Source: Trogon surrucura (taxonomy: Eukaryota > Chordata > Aves > Trogoniformes > Trogonidae). From it: a stretch of DNA of 64,000 nucleotides. The translations under genes and the position numbers were made by a program. The DNA is taken from the NCBI GenBank assembly GCA_020746105.1, contig CM036618.1:112041308-112105307 (forward strand). Reading direction: 5' to 3'. The notes beneath the pieces were generated by a model. That model was given only the letters and a program-made list of their open reading frames with translations. It ran no database searches and was not told where the DNA came from. Shown here in pieces: positions 49,150 through 62,825 of this stretch (position 1 is its first letter; every line of letters starts with the position of its first letter).

Positions 49150-52100
49150 AACTGGGATTTTGCTGCAGTTTACACTGTTGGTTATCAAAATATTTGTAAT
49201 TCGTAGTACTCCATACTTGCTGTAGTATGCTCTTCATCTCTCTGAAACTTGACATACTTCAGGTTGATTTTCACTAGGGCTAAAACCAAATCTGAGTTCT
49301 CAAGCAGCATAGATACAGAAACGTAAGCAAGGCTGGTGAAGAGAATTTGTGCTCTCAAAGAAATTTTTTTTCATTAAATCCAGGTAAAATGGGCTTAGGA
49401 CTACTTGTGTATTTGGAAATATTATGGACACACAGCCACGTACTGGCAGATTTCCAACTACGTAAATGTGTTCCTTCTCATTCAGTCACATTTCTCAAAG
49501 ATAATCAGCTTTGCTGTCCTTTTCACCTTATTCTAAAAGGTTTAATAGCCAACTTATTAAAGTTTTCACTTAAGTATTCTGTCCAAAAGTTAAAAAAAAT
49601 CAACCCAAAGCACTTTGTTTCAATATCAAGCATGCCAAAATGACCTGTATTGTTTGATACTTCAGTAGAAAATATTTTATTGCATCAGTTAATGTATATC
49701 GCAACATCTTCAAACTTTTTCAGAGCAAAGAAATAGAAAAAAAATTGTAAATCATTATTTATAGGAGACACTTGTTTTCATATGTTTTTTATAAACTACA
49801 TGTACTGAACAATTCTTGATGATCTGCTATTATTGATAGAGCTGACCAGCTAACCACCTCAACATAAAAATAACAAATTTTTTAGTATATGCCCACAATA
49901 CTTGAAAGCTGATACGAGCCCCAAACTGTGAAGGAATCACTTTCATTCAGATTTGTTCGATTTTGAGGTAAAAACGAAGCGTATCCAAGGTTCTTGATGT
50001 ATAAAAGAGAGGTAATTATTTCTTCCTTACCAAAGTATATAAAAATAGGGAAAACTGCAATTGTTTCCCTGGGAACTTCATGTGAACCATCACACTGGAT
50101 AAAACCCCCATTTTGTTAATATCTGACTCTCTCTCCCTTGTCTTAAAGGTCAATCTTTGCACATACAGACAAGATATTTGATATGAATCAGACATCAATC
50201 TGCAGGGAAGACTTGTTATATGTATTGATTTTGGTTAGTATGTGCAATTTTAACTTTCTTATGCCAGTGAAGTTTGTGGTTTAATTATGTATTGGTGTGG
50301 AAGTTTTGTTGTTCTTTTTTAAAAAAAAAATTACATGGGAGCATTAAAAATAGCTATCAAAAACTGATAATCACAATTGGAATTCTTTATAATTTTGTTC
50401 TGGAGCACCATAACATGTTAACATGAGGTAATAAAGAATTTCAAGATAATGTACATCCCTGAGAGAAACAATTTTTATTCTGAATGTATAGTAGAAACCA
50501 ATGCCAAAGTTCTGTTTGAATTAAAGTACATGTGTTTTCCTTGAAAAGCCATAAGGTACTATTTACAAAGCACACCCTTTGAGTACAGAAATGTACCTCA
50601 TCACTGCTCCTCTCTCTTTAAATTTAAGACACCTTGCAAAAATTCTGAGTGTTGAGAAAAGAAATAATCCTTTGATTACAGTTGCACCCATTTTAGCTCT
50701 CATGATAAAGTTCTATATGGATTATTTAGACAAGTTTAATGTACTTGCATTGAGTCTTTTAGTCAATGAAGGTTTTGCATGGGAAAACAGTAGTGATCAA
50801 ATGTTCCTAACTTATAAGAGATTGTATGTTCCCTAGAGCTCTTCTTCCTACTGCACATTGGGTAGCATCATCAACTTTCTCGCTGGAAGCAGCATTATGA
50901 ATACTTTTTGTGTTATAGTAATATCATGTGGAAATAATGCAATGGTTGGATTTTTCCAAGGGCAAGGTCTTTTCACTTTATTGTGCAATAACAACAACAA
51001 AATCACACGTACTTTTAAAATCCTAAAACATAAAATATTCTGATCTCAGAACAGACTTCATCCCCTGCATTCATGAGCTCTAACTGAAGTACCTGTGGGC
51101 ACTTAGTACTTTAGTTTCACTGCTAATGGAAGATCACTGGTAAAACTGTACAGTAATTCTCTTAGTTTTATTTTGCGGGAGATAGCTGTGAAACTTGGAG
51201 GCTGTCAGGTCCAGTCAACAGCTTATAGAGTTTCCAAATCTGTCCTGTGCTTCAGCAGATGAGAAGCCAGCAATTCCAAGCTTATTTTACGATGTTTCTG
51301 GTATTTCTGAAACAAAGAATGGGTAGATTTCAGTTCCTTTATTTTTTTCATGTGTTTGGATTTTTTTTTTTATTAGATACATACAAATTTTCAGGCATTT
51401 TGGATCCATCAACATCTAGTTTCTTAGCCAGGGACATCCTTTATTTTGTTGAACTTGTGTTATATTTAACTATCATATAAACAATGGAATGGAATAAGCA
51501 AATTACTTGCATCTGTGTCTGTAAAATACACTGTCTATATGTTAATTTACATTTGAATTGAAGAATTCACATGCAATTACACTCCTCGCTCTGCTGCTAA
51601 ATGGATTGTTAAAGTGGTCTGTAATTTTTAGTTTCCAAAGGATCTTTGGTTGCCTCTCACAGAATTGTTTACAAGTGTTCTAGAAATTCACTGGAAATGT
51701 AGCTAGAACACAACCTTAATTGTCTTCCTTGTTATGCATCTATGTGCTTGCTAGTCCATAGGTCAAAGGCTTCAGAATCCCACTTCTACAGCCAAGCACA
51801 AACAAGTTGAATAACCAGGACATTATGTAGTTACCAGGCAGCAGCTACTGATTAATGCCTCTCCAGTATTTGGCAAGAAGTAATTTAAGGACGAATATTT
51901 ACCCTTGCTACATGACCCACATTTGTTATTTGCTGTATTATTTGTATAAAAATGGGCCTGTTTCAGAAGCGAGAGAGATGTTTTCATAATGGAATCAAAG
52001 CAATTTTTTGTTTGTTTGTTTCTGAAATTGAAGTAAGCCATCTATATCACTTTCTATGGGTTAATTTTGCTGCACTGACAACCAAACTGAAGCGAATCCT

Positions 52101-53426
52101 GTATCTTTGACTTTCCCATATACGAAATGTTTACTTGTGAGTAGGGATTTGCTAAATGTTTTGCTTTCTCTCCCATTTGATGAACTTGCAGGTTCCTCTA
52201 AGGCCACAAATAGAAACTCATTAAAAGAAGACATCTTATTCTGAAAGCAATATTTTTTAGAGTAAGAAATGCTTTGAACAATAGCATAGACCTATGTTTT
52301 TGGAGTTCACTTGTGAATGATTTGGATTCTACCCTCAGGCTGCTTTACACATATCTCAGAGCAGTGTTGTATTCTGATTTATATTAAAACTCAATGTATG
52401 AAGACACTTGGAATGCATTTATAAGTGGTTGCACTGATAAATCTGCAGTTTTGCAGAAGTAAAGTATCTGCAGATTTAATTTTTTCAGGTATAGAGACTA
52501 GTTACTGAAGAACTTCCAAATCTCTCTTTGCTCTTTATAATTGTAGAGCACTAAAACACAAAGAGGTTATTTTGTTTTAGTTAAATATACATTTATGACA
52601 AGGAAAATCGTATGCAGATAAATGAATAATAAGAAGGATATTCATTAGAAATTTTATGAAAAATTTTCAATACTATAAATAATGAAGGGGGGTGATTTTG
52701 TATTTTGTGAAAACTGATATAAGTCCTCTGAATTCAGTGGAGTTGTGTTCATACCACAGGGGATCCATCTCGTTCAGCAATTTATACTCAAAGAAGAGAG
52801 GAAGTCCCAAGAGCCTTCACAGGAATGATGTTTCATTTTCATCTCAAGATTATTGTCCTAGGTCATCAGCTTTGACCGTATGATAAAGTTTCCTGTGGGT
52901 TTTTACTCTTCTTTCATAGAGCCTAAAGCAAACACAGCCTGTTTTGTCAAAAGTGGATATCCAGTTTGACGAGAAAATGGCATCACTCTAATAAAACCAG
53001 GAGCGAAGGGGAAAACCTATTACTTGCAGGCTGAGGATTGAAAACTAATGTGACTGTTCTTGCTGCTTTGATTTTTAAAGGAAGCTTGATTTTCTGTCTG
53101 TATGTGGTTTTCCTCTACTGTTGGGAAAAATAAACCAACTTGAAAAGTTTCTATTATGAAACATTAGTGTAAGAAACACACCATAGAAGATCCTTAGTGG
53201 TTAAAATGTGCTTTATAATTTTTGGTGTAGAGTACATAGTAGAGATTTTTTTTTCTCTCATTCCCGATACCCTGAAACATATTGAAGCTTGTTTTTTCAC
53301 TGAATTTCTGATCCTTCTTTAGAGTCAGCATTTTTGATTGTTCCACAGGCTTCCTCAACCACAGTTTGTCACCTCGTAACACTGAATTCATTTGTTCCAT
53401 ATTTTAGAGGCTTTTTGAGGATAAAT
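49150..53426. other. Unique AT-rich non-coding DNA
   Basis: No gene or repeat recognised. Frames of 60-98 codons (for example 49347-49643) have no motif and no clear splice context. Confidence 0.5.
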
Positions 53427-53708
53427 CTACATATTCATGTAGAGTGGCAAGAAATTAAGGTGACAACTATCACCTTTTAGAGAAAAATCTATAAATAAGA
53501 AAGCCCTGTAAGACTGTTGCATTGTAGCACAAACCATTTTTGCATAAAATGAATTTTGTTCTTTCTCGTTACACTCTAACAGATCACCGATTTTTATTAT
53601 CTCATCAAATGAAAGAAAGGGTACCATTACCAAGTACTGTAACGATATGTGATCCAGTCTAGCTTCCAGTAACGCTAACAGAATCTTCTCATTGCTCTCA
53701 GAATCCAT
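53427..53708 (-). other. Minus-strand frame of 93 codons with balanced composition
   Basis: Starting at ATG (53708 down), the translation begins MDSESNEKILLALLEARLDH and has a charged, leucine-rich, helix-like composition. Its codons retain four CpGs. A possible donor (AAAAG/GTGATAG) lies near the end, but there is no good acceptor upstream and the family is not recognised. A frame on the opposite strand overlaps its start. It may be a chance ORF or an isolated exon. Confidence 0.15.
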
Positions 53709-55160
53709 TATTGGGTACCTTTTGCAAACACCGTTGCCATTTAAACAAAGCAGTTACTCATCTAGCAACATCTGTGTTTCTCCTGGAAGACTGAAACATA
53801 TTGTGCTGATTTGTGTAATATTTCAGACAAAAACATCATGTCAAGAGTCTTTGGCTGTAGAACTCTGTCTCGAAAGCATCTGCATGGTGGACACCCTGGG
53901 TTTCATTGTCCAGTGGAGCACGGTTCCCTGCCACCATAGGAAGGCCAGTTTCAGGAGTGAGCAGGGATGAAGCTTGTTAGAAAACTGTGGGAGACTCTAG
54001 AAAGCAAGATGGTTCTTCTGGACTTCTAAGCCATGGAAGCCAAACCACGGATGAATTCTGATGTCTATTGTGCGTGTCTATGAGGTTTTAATGTTTTTTG
54101 GATCATTTCCTAGCACCATATTTATTTATAATCTAAACTATGAATATATAATGGCTAAATTCAACCCTTTACGCTTCAAAGATATCTAAAAGCAGAATGC
54201 AAACCTACTTTTAGCTTTCAGAAAAATTTCCCCCATATTCCACAATAATAATAATCAAATTGTGTGAATGGACAGGATGAAATTTTTGTTTGCAAATACT
54301 GTAGTGTGTTAAGCAATATCTCAGCATTTCACTGAGGCATGTTGTAATTACACTCTGTTAATCCAAATTGATCATTTTCTGGTAATTTAATGGAAATGTT
54401 TTCAATTATTGTAATGAAAATTTTATCAGGAAACTAATATTTAAAAGGGTAAAAATGAAAAATCTCTAAAATATCCCAGAAAATAAAAGGGTATATATAT
54501 GCAAGGAATCTATTTTTGAAAAACTGGCAGAAATACATTACCTGACAGAGGTTAAAGCTGCATTTTAAACTTAGTAATTTTCTAAGGATCAGGCATGTTT
54601 CTTTGTTTCATAACTATATAATGCATCACAAAACTGCCTTTGCAGTATTTTCATATCAGAAAAGCACTCATTTTAGACAAATTGAAAAAAAGGGATGAAG
54701 AAAAGAATTTAAACGTTACAGTGGGAGATTCATCAAATAATTCAAGTATGAATTTAATTGCAGATGTATTACAGTTATGAAGAACATCTAAGATATTGTC
54801 AGTAGAAACTATTTGGATTTCCCCACTGAAAAAAAAAATAAATCTGACATACTCAGGCAAGAATTGGAGATTAATTTGCATTCATCCATTCATCAAAATT
54901 AATCGGTTCAAATATAGGCATCAGAAGAAAAGGGACAGGTCATTTCAGAAAGGTAAGACAATTTTCGATGAGTCTATGTGCATCTGTGTATGCCCAGAAC
55001 AGCACAAATGTCTATTTCAAATAATTTAGTAGTTATGTAACTTAAAATTACTATTAAATATTCTCTACTGCACATGCAATATTTGCTGTTGTAACTCTTA
55101 ATATAACCTAGAAAGTTCTGCTTTTAAAAATTAATCACTGAGTGTGCTGCTAGCGCCGAT
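53709..55160. other. Unique AT-rich non-coding DNA
   Basis: Nothing recognised. Confidence 0.5.
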
Positions 55161-55500
55161 ATCATATAGTTTTTTCTGACTATTTTAAGGAGGAAATAAT
55201 ATCCTTTCACATCCTCCCAGGCATATTTCCGGTATTCTCAAGGCTTAAACGCTAGCTGTAAAGGATGGGACGCAATGTGAATATTAATGCACTGTCTGAG
55301 CTGACAAATGTGCTCCGTTTGGGCCATGGCCAGACATGAGCATTCAAAACATGGAGCTCATCCAGGGGGCTGAGATTTTCAGAGGATCTGGGGAAGAGTC
55401 TGACAGAAGTCCTCAGCAGCTACTTCATAAAGAGATTGCTCTAGAAATCCACAATGTGCGGGTGAAAAAAATGAACTGTGACAGGACTGGAATTAGTTGA
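55161..55500 (+). other. CpG-bearing patch with a short protein-like frame
   Basis: Unlike its surroundings this segment keeps several CpGs (AGCGCCGAT, TTTCCGG, AAACGCTAG, GGGACGC, GCTCCG, GTGCGGG). From about 55297 a + frame of some 65 codons is open to a TGA near 55498. It includes MSIQNMELIQGAEIF and QQLLHKEIALEIHNV, with many G-first codons. A possible donor, CGG/GTGAAA, lies near 55460, but there is no strong acceptor. It may be an exon of an unknown gene or a conserved regulatory element; no family is recognised. Confidence 0.25.
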
Positions 55501-58500
55501 AATTCTTCAGGATGGTGAAGCAGGACAAAGTTTCCAGTGCATCAGTACGTGGACAGAGTGAGAATGACAGGTGAACAAGCAGATAAACTTTACCAGAATT
55601 GTTTGCAGTAAACTGCTTGCAAATAGCCACACATTTCACTGCGTTCTAGATTTCACCAGTGCTACAATTATTATTAAACCAGTTCTATTAATCTTTTTGA
55701 TAGTAGTTTATCTTCCTATCTATACAAGCCAGTTTGCTACAATGATGTGCTAATGTTATGAGGGATTTGTTAGTAAAGACAACCATCCCATCACAGCTCT
55801 CCCTGGCAGCAGCAGAACCAAGTCCGGCTGACTTTTAGGGGAGCTGTCAAAAGCCATGTTTCTCTTGGACATCCACGTGCCCTTCTTAAACCATCATTTC
55901 TGCAAAATGCAGAAGTCTGCAGGGAAGAATGGGATCTTTTTTTTGGGATAGATGTCGCATTGAACACTCTGTTGATTACAAAAATATGAAGATTGTCCTC
56001 AGAGGGAGAGGCAGGTAGAATTTGGGATACATTTCTCCAAAGAAATGGCGCTCTTGGAACTGACAAGTGATTTAAAAATTGTTTGTCTTAAAGTCACCCC
56101 AAACTTTCAGCAACTTGCTGCTTCTGTCAAGCTTAGGTTTGAGTTCCAGCTGTCTATACTCTCTCTCAGTGTTTCCAGTTTTGATTCCTGCTGCCTATAT
56201 TCCCTCTGCTGGGAAGATCATCTTGCTAGCATCTACCAACAGGACTTAGGTTGGTGAATGTATCTTTTAACCAGGTAACAGAAGTATTCCAACTGAACTT
56301 AAAAGAAACATGCTTGAGCTCTCTGAACATTTCAGCCCACCATGTTTAGATGCTGCTTTCATTCCCAAAGCAAGGGAATACATGCTGATGTTAAGAAACA
56401 AACAAAGGAAAAAATAGCTGGGTAGAAGCTCAACTCTTTTCTGAAACCTTGTACACTCCCTCTGCTGTGCATTTCTTTCTTTCCCAATCCTCATCTGAGA
56501 CTCCCCAACTTTTTATTTATTTTTTTTTTGTTCCTTGCAGAAGTCTACATGTAATATGTTGGCATGACTTTTTGTAGCTCTAAAGTGAGTGGCACTGCTC
56601 TGGCAAAATCAACAGGACCATGCCAACTGAATTTTTGAATCACCATTCTCAGAAATTCCCTTGCTTCTTATTTTTGTAATGCAGATGCTCTAGAACTTTC
56701 CTACATGTTTTATTCTAAAACCCACAAATGCTTGCTGCAAATAAAGTGTTTTATTGTAATTTTACAGGCAACTAATGTTTTCTTTCACTGTTCCATGCTA
56801 AGAGAGCCCCTTCAGTGCATGTGTCACAGGGAGCTCAGACACTAAAATCAGAAACCTTCTGCCACAGCTTTTAGCACACATTAGTCCGTGCTGGGTTTAA
56901 ATAGCTAGAGAGGGTAGGTAGCCAACTTCCTATCAGTCTGTCATCCAGCTCTGGGCTGATACACTCAAGATTTCTTCTGGGAGTAGTAGAAGAGGGGCAT
57001 ATATATGGCTGCAGGTCTTTGACAGCTATCCAGATGGACAGCATGTATGGGCAGTAATGGAACTGTTATCCAGGAACAGTGAAAGCAGAGGCTCACAGCC
57101 ATAAGGTAGACAGGAGACGTGGTGAAGTGTGAACCCTGGATCTCTGATATGTGTGGAGGACAGCCAAGCTTCACGGTGACTGCACTGGATTTTGTGAAGG
57201 AGCATTCAATGAGCAGGTGTCCTAGGGCAAAACACTGAAATCATCTGGGCTTGTGTCTTTGTTCCCTTCACCTTTTTTTCCTAGGTGTAGAGATTATAGC
57301 TTTAGAATAATAAAATGGAGCAATAGGAAGCCCAGACATAATTTTTAATGGGAGGTCTTCGTCTGTCAAAGCAGATTTTTAGGCCTAATTCCTCTGGGTG
57401 AGCTGCAACTTTTATGTATTGTCCAAGTTTTGAGTTGGGAAGCTTGATATTTAGAGTTTCCAAGCTGTATTTCCATTTGCACATTACAGTATCTTTTTTT
57501 TTTTTTGGAATTTGCCTTATCCCAGTCCCCCTCAAAACTGGGAAAAACATAAAGGGAAACCTATGAGCAACTCATGAAAGATGCATCCTCTGTGATGTAG
57601 AAGCATCTAGGGAGGCTAACAATAATGTCTGTAATTGGAAGAAAGGACCTTTGCAACAGCACAGTATTGAGAAAAGCAGAAATACTTGTTACTGAGAACA
57701 GCAAAATTACAAAAAAAAAAAAAATCACAACCAACACAAACCTCAGATTTGTTATCTATCATTCTGATTTAGTCTGGTGACAATGGCTTACACTTCACTG
57801 GTTTATTTCTACATATTTATTACTTTTCTCACAAAAAAAAAAAATAGGCCCTGAATAATTTTCTGCTGAGACAACTCTTATTCTGAAGTAATTTTTTGTG
57901 AACTTAGGTGAAGTATTAGGAGAATACTTTGTTCTTTCCTTGCTATGAATATAATTGACTTGATCTAATTCAGTCACCAAATTAGTTTACTTCTCACTGC
58001 TTTGTTAACACCCAGAAAGGTAGGAAGGAACAGAATTATTACGGACTACCACATACAATGTTACAGGAAATTTCTTAAGGTTTCAACAACTCCTCTGAAA
58101 TGACCAGTACCAACATAAAAAATCTCATCCTTTTCAAGATTATTGGTGCATGAATGTGTATAATTACCATTCTGATTTGGTGTCTGCCTAGTTAGCCTCT
58201 GGTTTTTTTAATGAGAAGGTTGTGGTTGTGTATTACTGTTTAGTAATGACAACCTGTAGAGAAAAAGTAAGTGACAACTTGTGATACATAACAAAAAGCA
58301 GCAGTTGGTGAACAAAGAGGAAATATTAAAGATGAAAAAAATAGGTGATTATTAGGTGGACAGGCTACTGGTAAATTTTGCTGAATACAAATACTGTTTT
58401 CAAAAAGTAGCTTTGAATGTGACTGAAATGTATTAAAAAATGATTTGAAAAGACAGTGATATTGATCCATATTGATCTTACCAAAATGACAGAGTAGCAT

Positions 58501-59862
58501 TTCATTCAGTAGATCTCATATTACAGCCCACTCAATGCATTTAATGATGTGCAGTATCTTGCAGTTATAAGTGATTTCCATAGCAATACTAGAAGTCTTT
58601 TAATAGGGCATGTTGAAAAAGATGACTTCTGCTGTGATACCCATTCTAGTGTATCATTAAAGCTAAAATTTTCCCCTCAGCATTTAGAGATGACAAAGGT
58701 TATAACCATGTAAGCAGGGTTTCAGAATGTTAAGTGGAATCAGTCTTTCCACGTGAAGTACCTTTCACCAGAATAATGCTAGAGGGGAATGTATTTCTAA
58801 AGTTTGAAACTGAAGTGCACCCTCTTTATTCATTTGGGAATATATTCTTAGATTAGATGCAATCTTCCACGTCATGCTGTTCTGTAAGCAAAATTTTTAA
58901 ATAATGGCTTTACAGTACAGTTTTAAAGTAACTCTTAAGGGATGTTGTTCATACTGTCTATTGCCGACAACGCAATTTCAAGGTCTAAATAAAATGTCAT
59001 ACCCTAAAAACTAAATTTTGTAACTTGCATCATTATATTTTGTCAGAAAGATCTTCAAATATGAATCGTGCTTCTCAGTGAAGAAGTTAAATGCTTGCTC
59101 TATGAGTCAGGGAAAAAAGCTTGACAAGTATATTTCTTATCTTCAAAACAAGCAACTTAACTGCCAAAATTGTAGATAACCTAATGTATGTGCATGCATT
59201 TTCCCCTTTCAACTTCAGGATTATTCATCACAGCAGGGAACCTGGCTGTTTAAATGCAATAGAAGACCCACTGTGCTCTGATACCATTTTACGTAGATAT
59301 AGTGAAAAGGTACCTGTCTCACATGACCTACTGACTACTTCTGTCCTCAACTGGGACTAAGTTAGAATTGCATCTTAACTAGATTGTCCTATTCCTAGGC
59401 AGTGCCCTTGTCACCAGCAATAAAGTGACAAAAGTGTTGAGAGTCTGCTATTCACTGCGTGGCAATCAGGAAGGAAAAAATGAACTGATATGGGCTCACT
59501 GTGGGACAGTAGCGAAAGAGAGGGATATCAGCTAATTACCACTATTTCACTCCATACCTCTTCATATAATGTAAGTAGTAATTACATACAAGTTTAAGTT
59601 TTAGAAATACTTGCTACATTGGCTTTTATGCATTCTCTGTTCTATGTATTTTTACGGAAAGAGTATGTACCTTGGAAAGCTCCTTTGGCAAATGACTTTC
59701 ACCTTCTTCTTAGATTTTTATATGTATTTTACAATATTTCATGTTTGAATGACTAAGTGGCTGAAGGAAGAGTCCTGATGAACATTCCATATAAAATATT
59801 AAAATTAAGGTATTGTGCAAAACCAATTGTGAAACAGTGAAGTTCACAACAGCATATACACA
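55501..59862. other. Unique non-coding DNA
   Basis: No gene or repeat recognised. Short T/A runs occur (56518-56530, 57492-57505, 57711-57724, 57832-57844). Confidence 0.5.
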
Positions 59863-59891
59863 TGCATGTATATATGCAGTATATACATGCA
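59863..59891. repeat. Perfect 12-bp inverted repeat with 5-nt loop
   Basis: TGCATGTATATA (59863-59874) and TATATACATGCA (59880-59891) are exact reverse complements separated by TGCAG. They sit in an alternating purine-pyrimidine (CATATACACATGCATG) context that could extrude as a cruciform. It is too short and AT-rich to be called a microRNA precursor. Confidence 0.85.
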
Positions 59892-62089
59892 GTCATATGT
59901 GAGTTCCTTTCATTCTGATTTATACAAAGTCTGATTTTACAAGCCTGTTTATGGAATATATATTAACTGACATAATATATATGATAAATTTTCTTCCCTC
60001 TAACACATTTTTGCTTTGAGCAATGAAATCATCATCCATAGACCATACCTTCTTTTCAAGGAGAAATTTAGACTTCCTTAGATGTATTTGAGGCATATAC
60101 AATCAGGTGGATGAGATGCTTCACGATGAGACTAACTTAGATAAATTTCAGTTTGCAAATAAAAAGCAGCAAATTTATTTTTGTCATAACTGCATACAAG
60201 TGCTGAATGGTGGAAAGTGCTTTTTTAGTTCCCGTGTTTTTGACAACAAAACACATTTTAGGTCTTAAAATAGTTTTTGCTGGAGTCAGCACCTTTTCTT
60301 TGTATTCAAAGGGTGTTGGCATGGGCCTTCGTCTATTGTATTTTGAATTTTTTTTCTAATTTAGTATATATTAATATATATTAAGTATATATATTAGTAT
60401 AAGTTTAATATATATTTTCTTTTTAGTATAATACTGGTTCTGCTAACATCAGAAAATTTCACATTTGTGTAATGATGCACAGTTACCCATCATGTTTCCC
60501 ATGTATTTTACTTCAGACAACAAATGGTTCCTTTCCCTTTGTAACTGAGCACAGCATGCTATTTTTCCAGTTTAAGAACTCAAAAAGTATTAATAGCTTT
60601 TACACTGACAATTTCTTTTTACCTATATATAGAATAATTGTACATATTTTTTTACATTTTCATCACAGAAAGGAGGCAGGCATGTGCTCAGTATCAGTAG
60701 GTCGGCTTTGATGTGGAGAAAATATCAATTATTCTGATGGCAGGAATCCAGGGAATACGACAAGTGTCAAGGGGTATTAGGAGGTGGATTAGAATCTGAT
60801 TTGGAGTAAACATTTAATGGATAGGAGAGAAAAACAATGAAGAACTGCAACTAGATTATTTCAGGTACTCAATGTTTTGATATACAGGTTTATAGCTTGT
60901 GTCAGTCATTGGCAAGACTATATTCCACTTAAAAAATAATCTTATTATGAGATAAATGTCAAGAGGTAAATGGGTACTTTCACAGAGGGAGTTCAAAAAG
61001 AAAATTCTTATTAATAGAATGAGTCAGTTTTAGACAAGAAAATTGGTATTGCATAGTTCATGTCTATAGTAGCCATAAAAGTGCTCTGCAACTGTTTAAG
61101 AAATAATACCAAGATAATAAGTCTTCTAATATTTCTTTTCAAATTCAACTTAGTATAAAATATTTAGCATAAAAAATAATTTTCAAAATATGTATGGTAT
61201 AAGATCAATGGGACATGACTCTGCCATACAGTCATCAAGAAGCTAATCATACCAACACTTAAGCACACATTTAATTTTATGTACATGAGTAGATCCAATT
61301 AAGTCATCTGGATTAGTCACATACGTAGAATTAGGAAGATGAAAAAGCTGTTTCTCTAAAAATGGAGCCAAAATTCAATGCTACTTCTCAAAAAATTAGA
61401 GAATCATCTTATTAAGGGAACACTGTTTTGTGAAAACTGAAAGCTTTTCTCTTCATTGTCCATAGCATTGTGTTTTTATAACTTTTCACAGTGTCTTAAA
61501 ACAACAGCTACCTCCATCAGTTTGTCAAGGAAACATTGCCTTTCAGTTTCTCCTTCAACTGCCAAACCTTCTGGGCAATTAGAGCTTAGTAAGAAGTAAT
61601 CAATTAACTTCTGCATGTGTGTAATATATACATGGTTAGATGTGGTACGGATTTAAATTGATAAAAGAAGCATATCTTATTCTAAGTCTTGACCAATTAA
61701 ATACCTAATTCAGCTGAATTTTGTATCAGAATGCCCTTAAAGTCTTACCAATCTGCACACTCCTTAGCCTCTGAGCAAAGCTACTTTAAAAACTGTTTTG
61801 GGAAAAGGTGTAGCAGAGCTGATGGTGTTAGATAGGTTTCTCTCACTGCTTACTTTCGATGTTGCCTGTAAAAATTATGCTGCATTCTGCTGCACGCGTA
61901 TTTTAAAGCTCAGTTTAATCCTTTGGTCAAATGAACTGTCCCCTGCAGACTGCAAAGTCCATGATCACACATCATTCGTCTCATAGGTGCCATGAAAGTT
62001 GTTCCATATCTCAAGAAATGCAAGAACAATCTAAGCTTGCTAAGCACATCACAGACATTAGTTGTTCCTCATGATAACACTATATGGTA
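59892..62089. other. Unique AT-rich non-coding DNA
   Basis: No supported gene. A 62-codon + frame at 61798-61986 is leucine-rich, but its splice context is poor. Confidence 0.5.
60361..60420. repeat. AT-rich low-complexity tract
   Basis: Interrupted TATATTA/AGTATATATATT units over about 60 bp. An imperfect microsatellite with no other signal. Confidence 0.85.
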
Positions 62090-62215
62090 GGCAATTGTAT
62101 TATCTCTACTTTCACAACAGGAAGGTAATTAGATAACTTGTCCAAGGCCAGGTAACTAACGCTTTCAGGAAATGCTTGATCTTTCAGACAGTTTTTCTTG
62201 TTCAGTACACCTTCC
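62090..62215 (+). mobile_element. Probable ancient MIR/LINE2-like relic
   Basis: The order TATTATCTCTACTTTCACAA ... GGAAGGTAATTAGATAACTT, then GTCCAAGGCCAGGTAACTAA, parallels the MIR/L2-type core (TATTATC..CATTTTACA..GAGG..TTAAGTAACTTGCCCAAGGTCA). Such elements are rare and highly diverged in birds but known. The match is by eye and gapped, so a search against an amniote repeat library is needed to settle family and strand. Confidence 0.5.
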
Positions 62216-62281
62216 CAATTCATTTTGAAGTTGAAAATCTTCCCAGATTGAGATGAAGATTGTTAAAATGGTTTCTTTTAG

Positions 62282-62397
62282 GAAAAACTAAAGGGAAGCA
62301 TCCATCAACTAATGGCTGACAACTCATCTGCTAAACGCAGAATGGAGATGTATTTTCTAGTCCTCATCTCTTCAAGTCAAACGATCCAAAACCCTGG
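62282..62397 (+). CDS. Candidate coding exon of an unidentified gene (exon C)
   Basis: A good 3' splice site, GGTTTCTTTTAG, ends at 62281. The following frame reads EKLKGSIHQLMADNSSAKRR and then MEMYFLVLISSSQTIQNPG, a plausible helix followed by a hydrophobic segment, open to a TGA near 62430. Two ends are possible. A weak CTGG/GTGTTT donor after 62397 would leave splice phase 2 and join in frame to the candidate exon at 62826. GAGAG/GTTTCT after 62410 would leave phase 0. Neither donor is strong. I do not recognise the protein. It could also be the 3' part of a longer non-coding exon or chance. Confidence 0.28.
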
Positions 62398-62825
62398 GTG
62401 TTTAGGAGAGGTTTCTAATCTTTCAATTTGAAACTTCAGCCTAAGAGTCTGAGAAAAACTCAACTGACATAGTGCAGTGAAACACATCTTTTTTTTATAA
62501 AAGATTCAACTTCAACAACTCATTAGTGGCAGTGAAAAATTACCAGTTTCAATGCCCCTGTGTTATTAATGCCTCTTTCTGACAAGTACTGTCCCTTTGG
62601 GATTTGTTTATGCTGAGCAATAGCCGATACCAGTCTGTAGCTTGAAAGAACTTCTTTCCTTTCCTCCAGAGGCCTAGGTTCACATACGTGCAGATTTGCT
62701 GTGCCAGCAGAGCAGCGTTTGAGTTCTGTAAAGACATAAATCTGGGTAAAATAACCACTAACAGAAGAACTGTCTCTAAAATGTTTTTGGAGGACTGTCA
62801 ACACTGAAATATGTGCTTCTCTCAG

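Noticed and set aside
61798..61986. An additional upstream exon of the right-edge gene
   Set aside because: The acceptor is weak, and the frame ends in TAG exactly at the only candidate donor, so it cannot join in frame.
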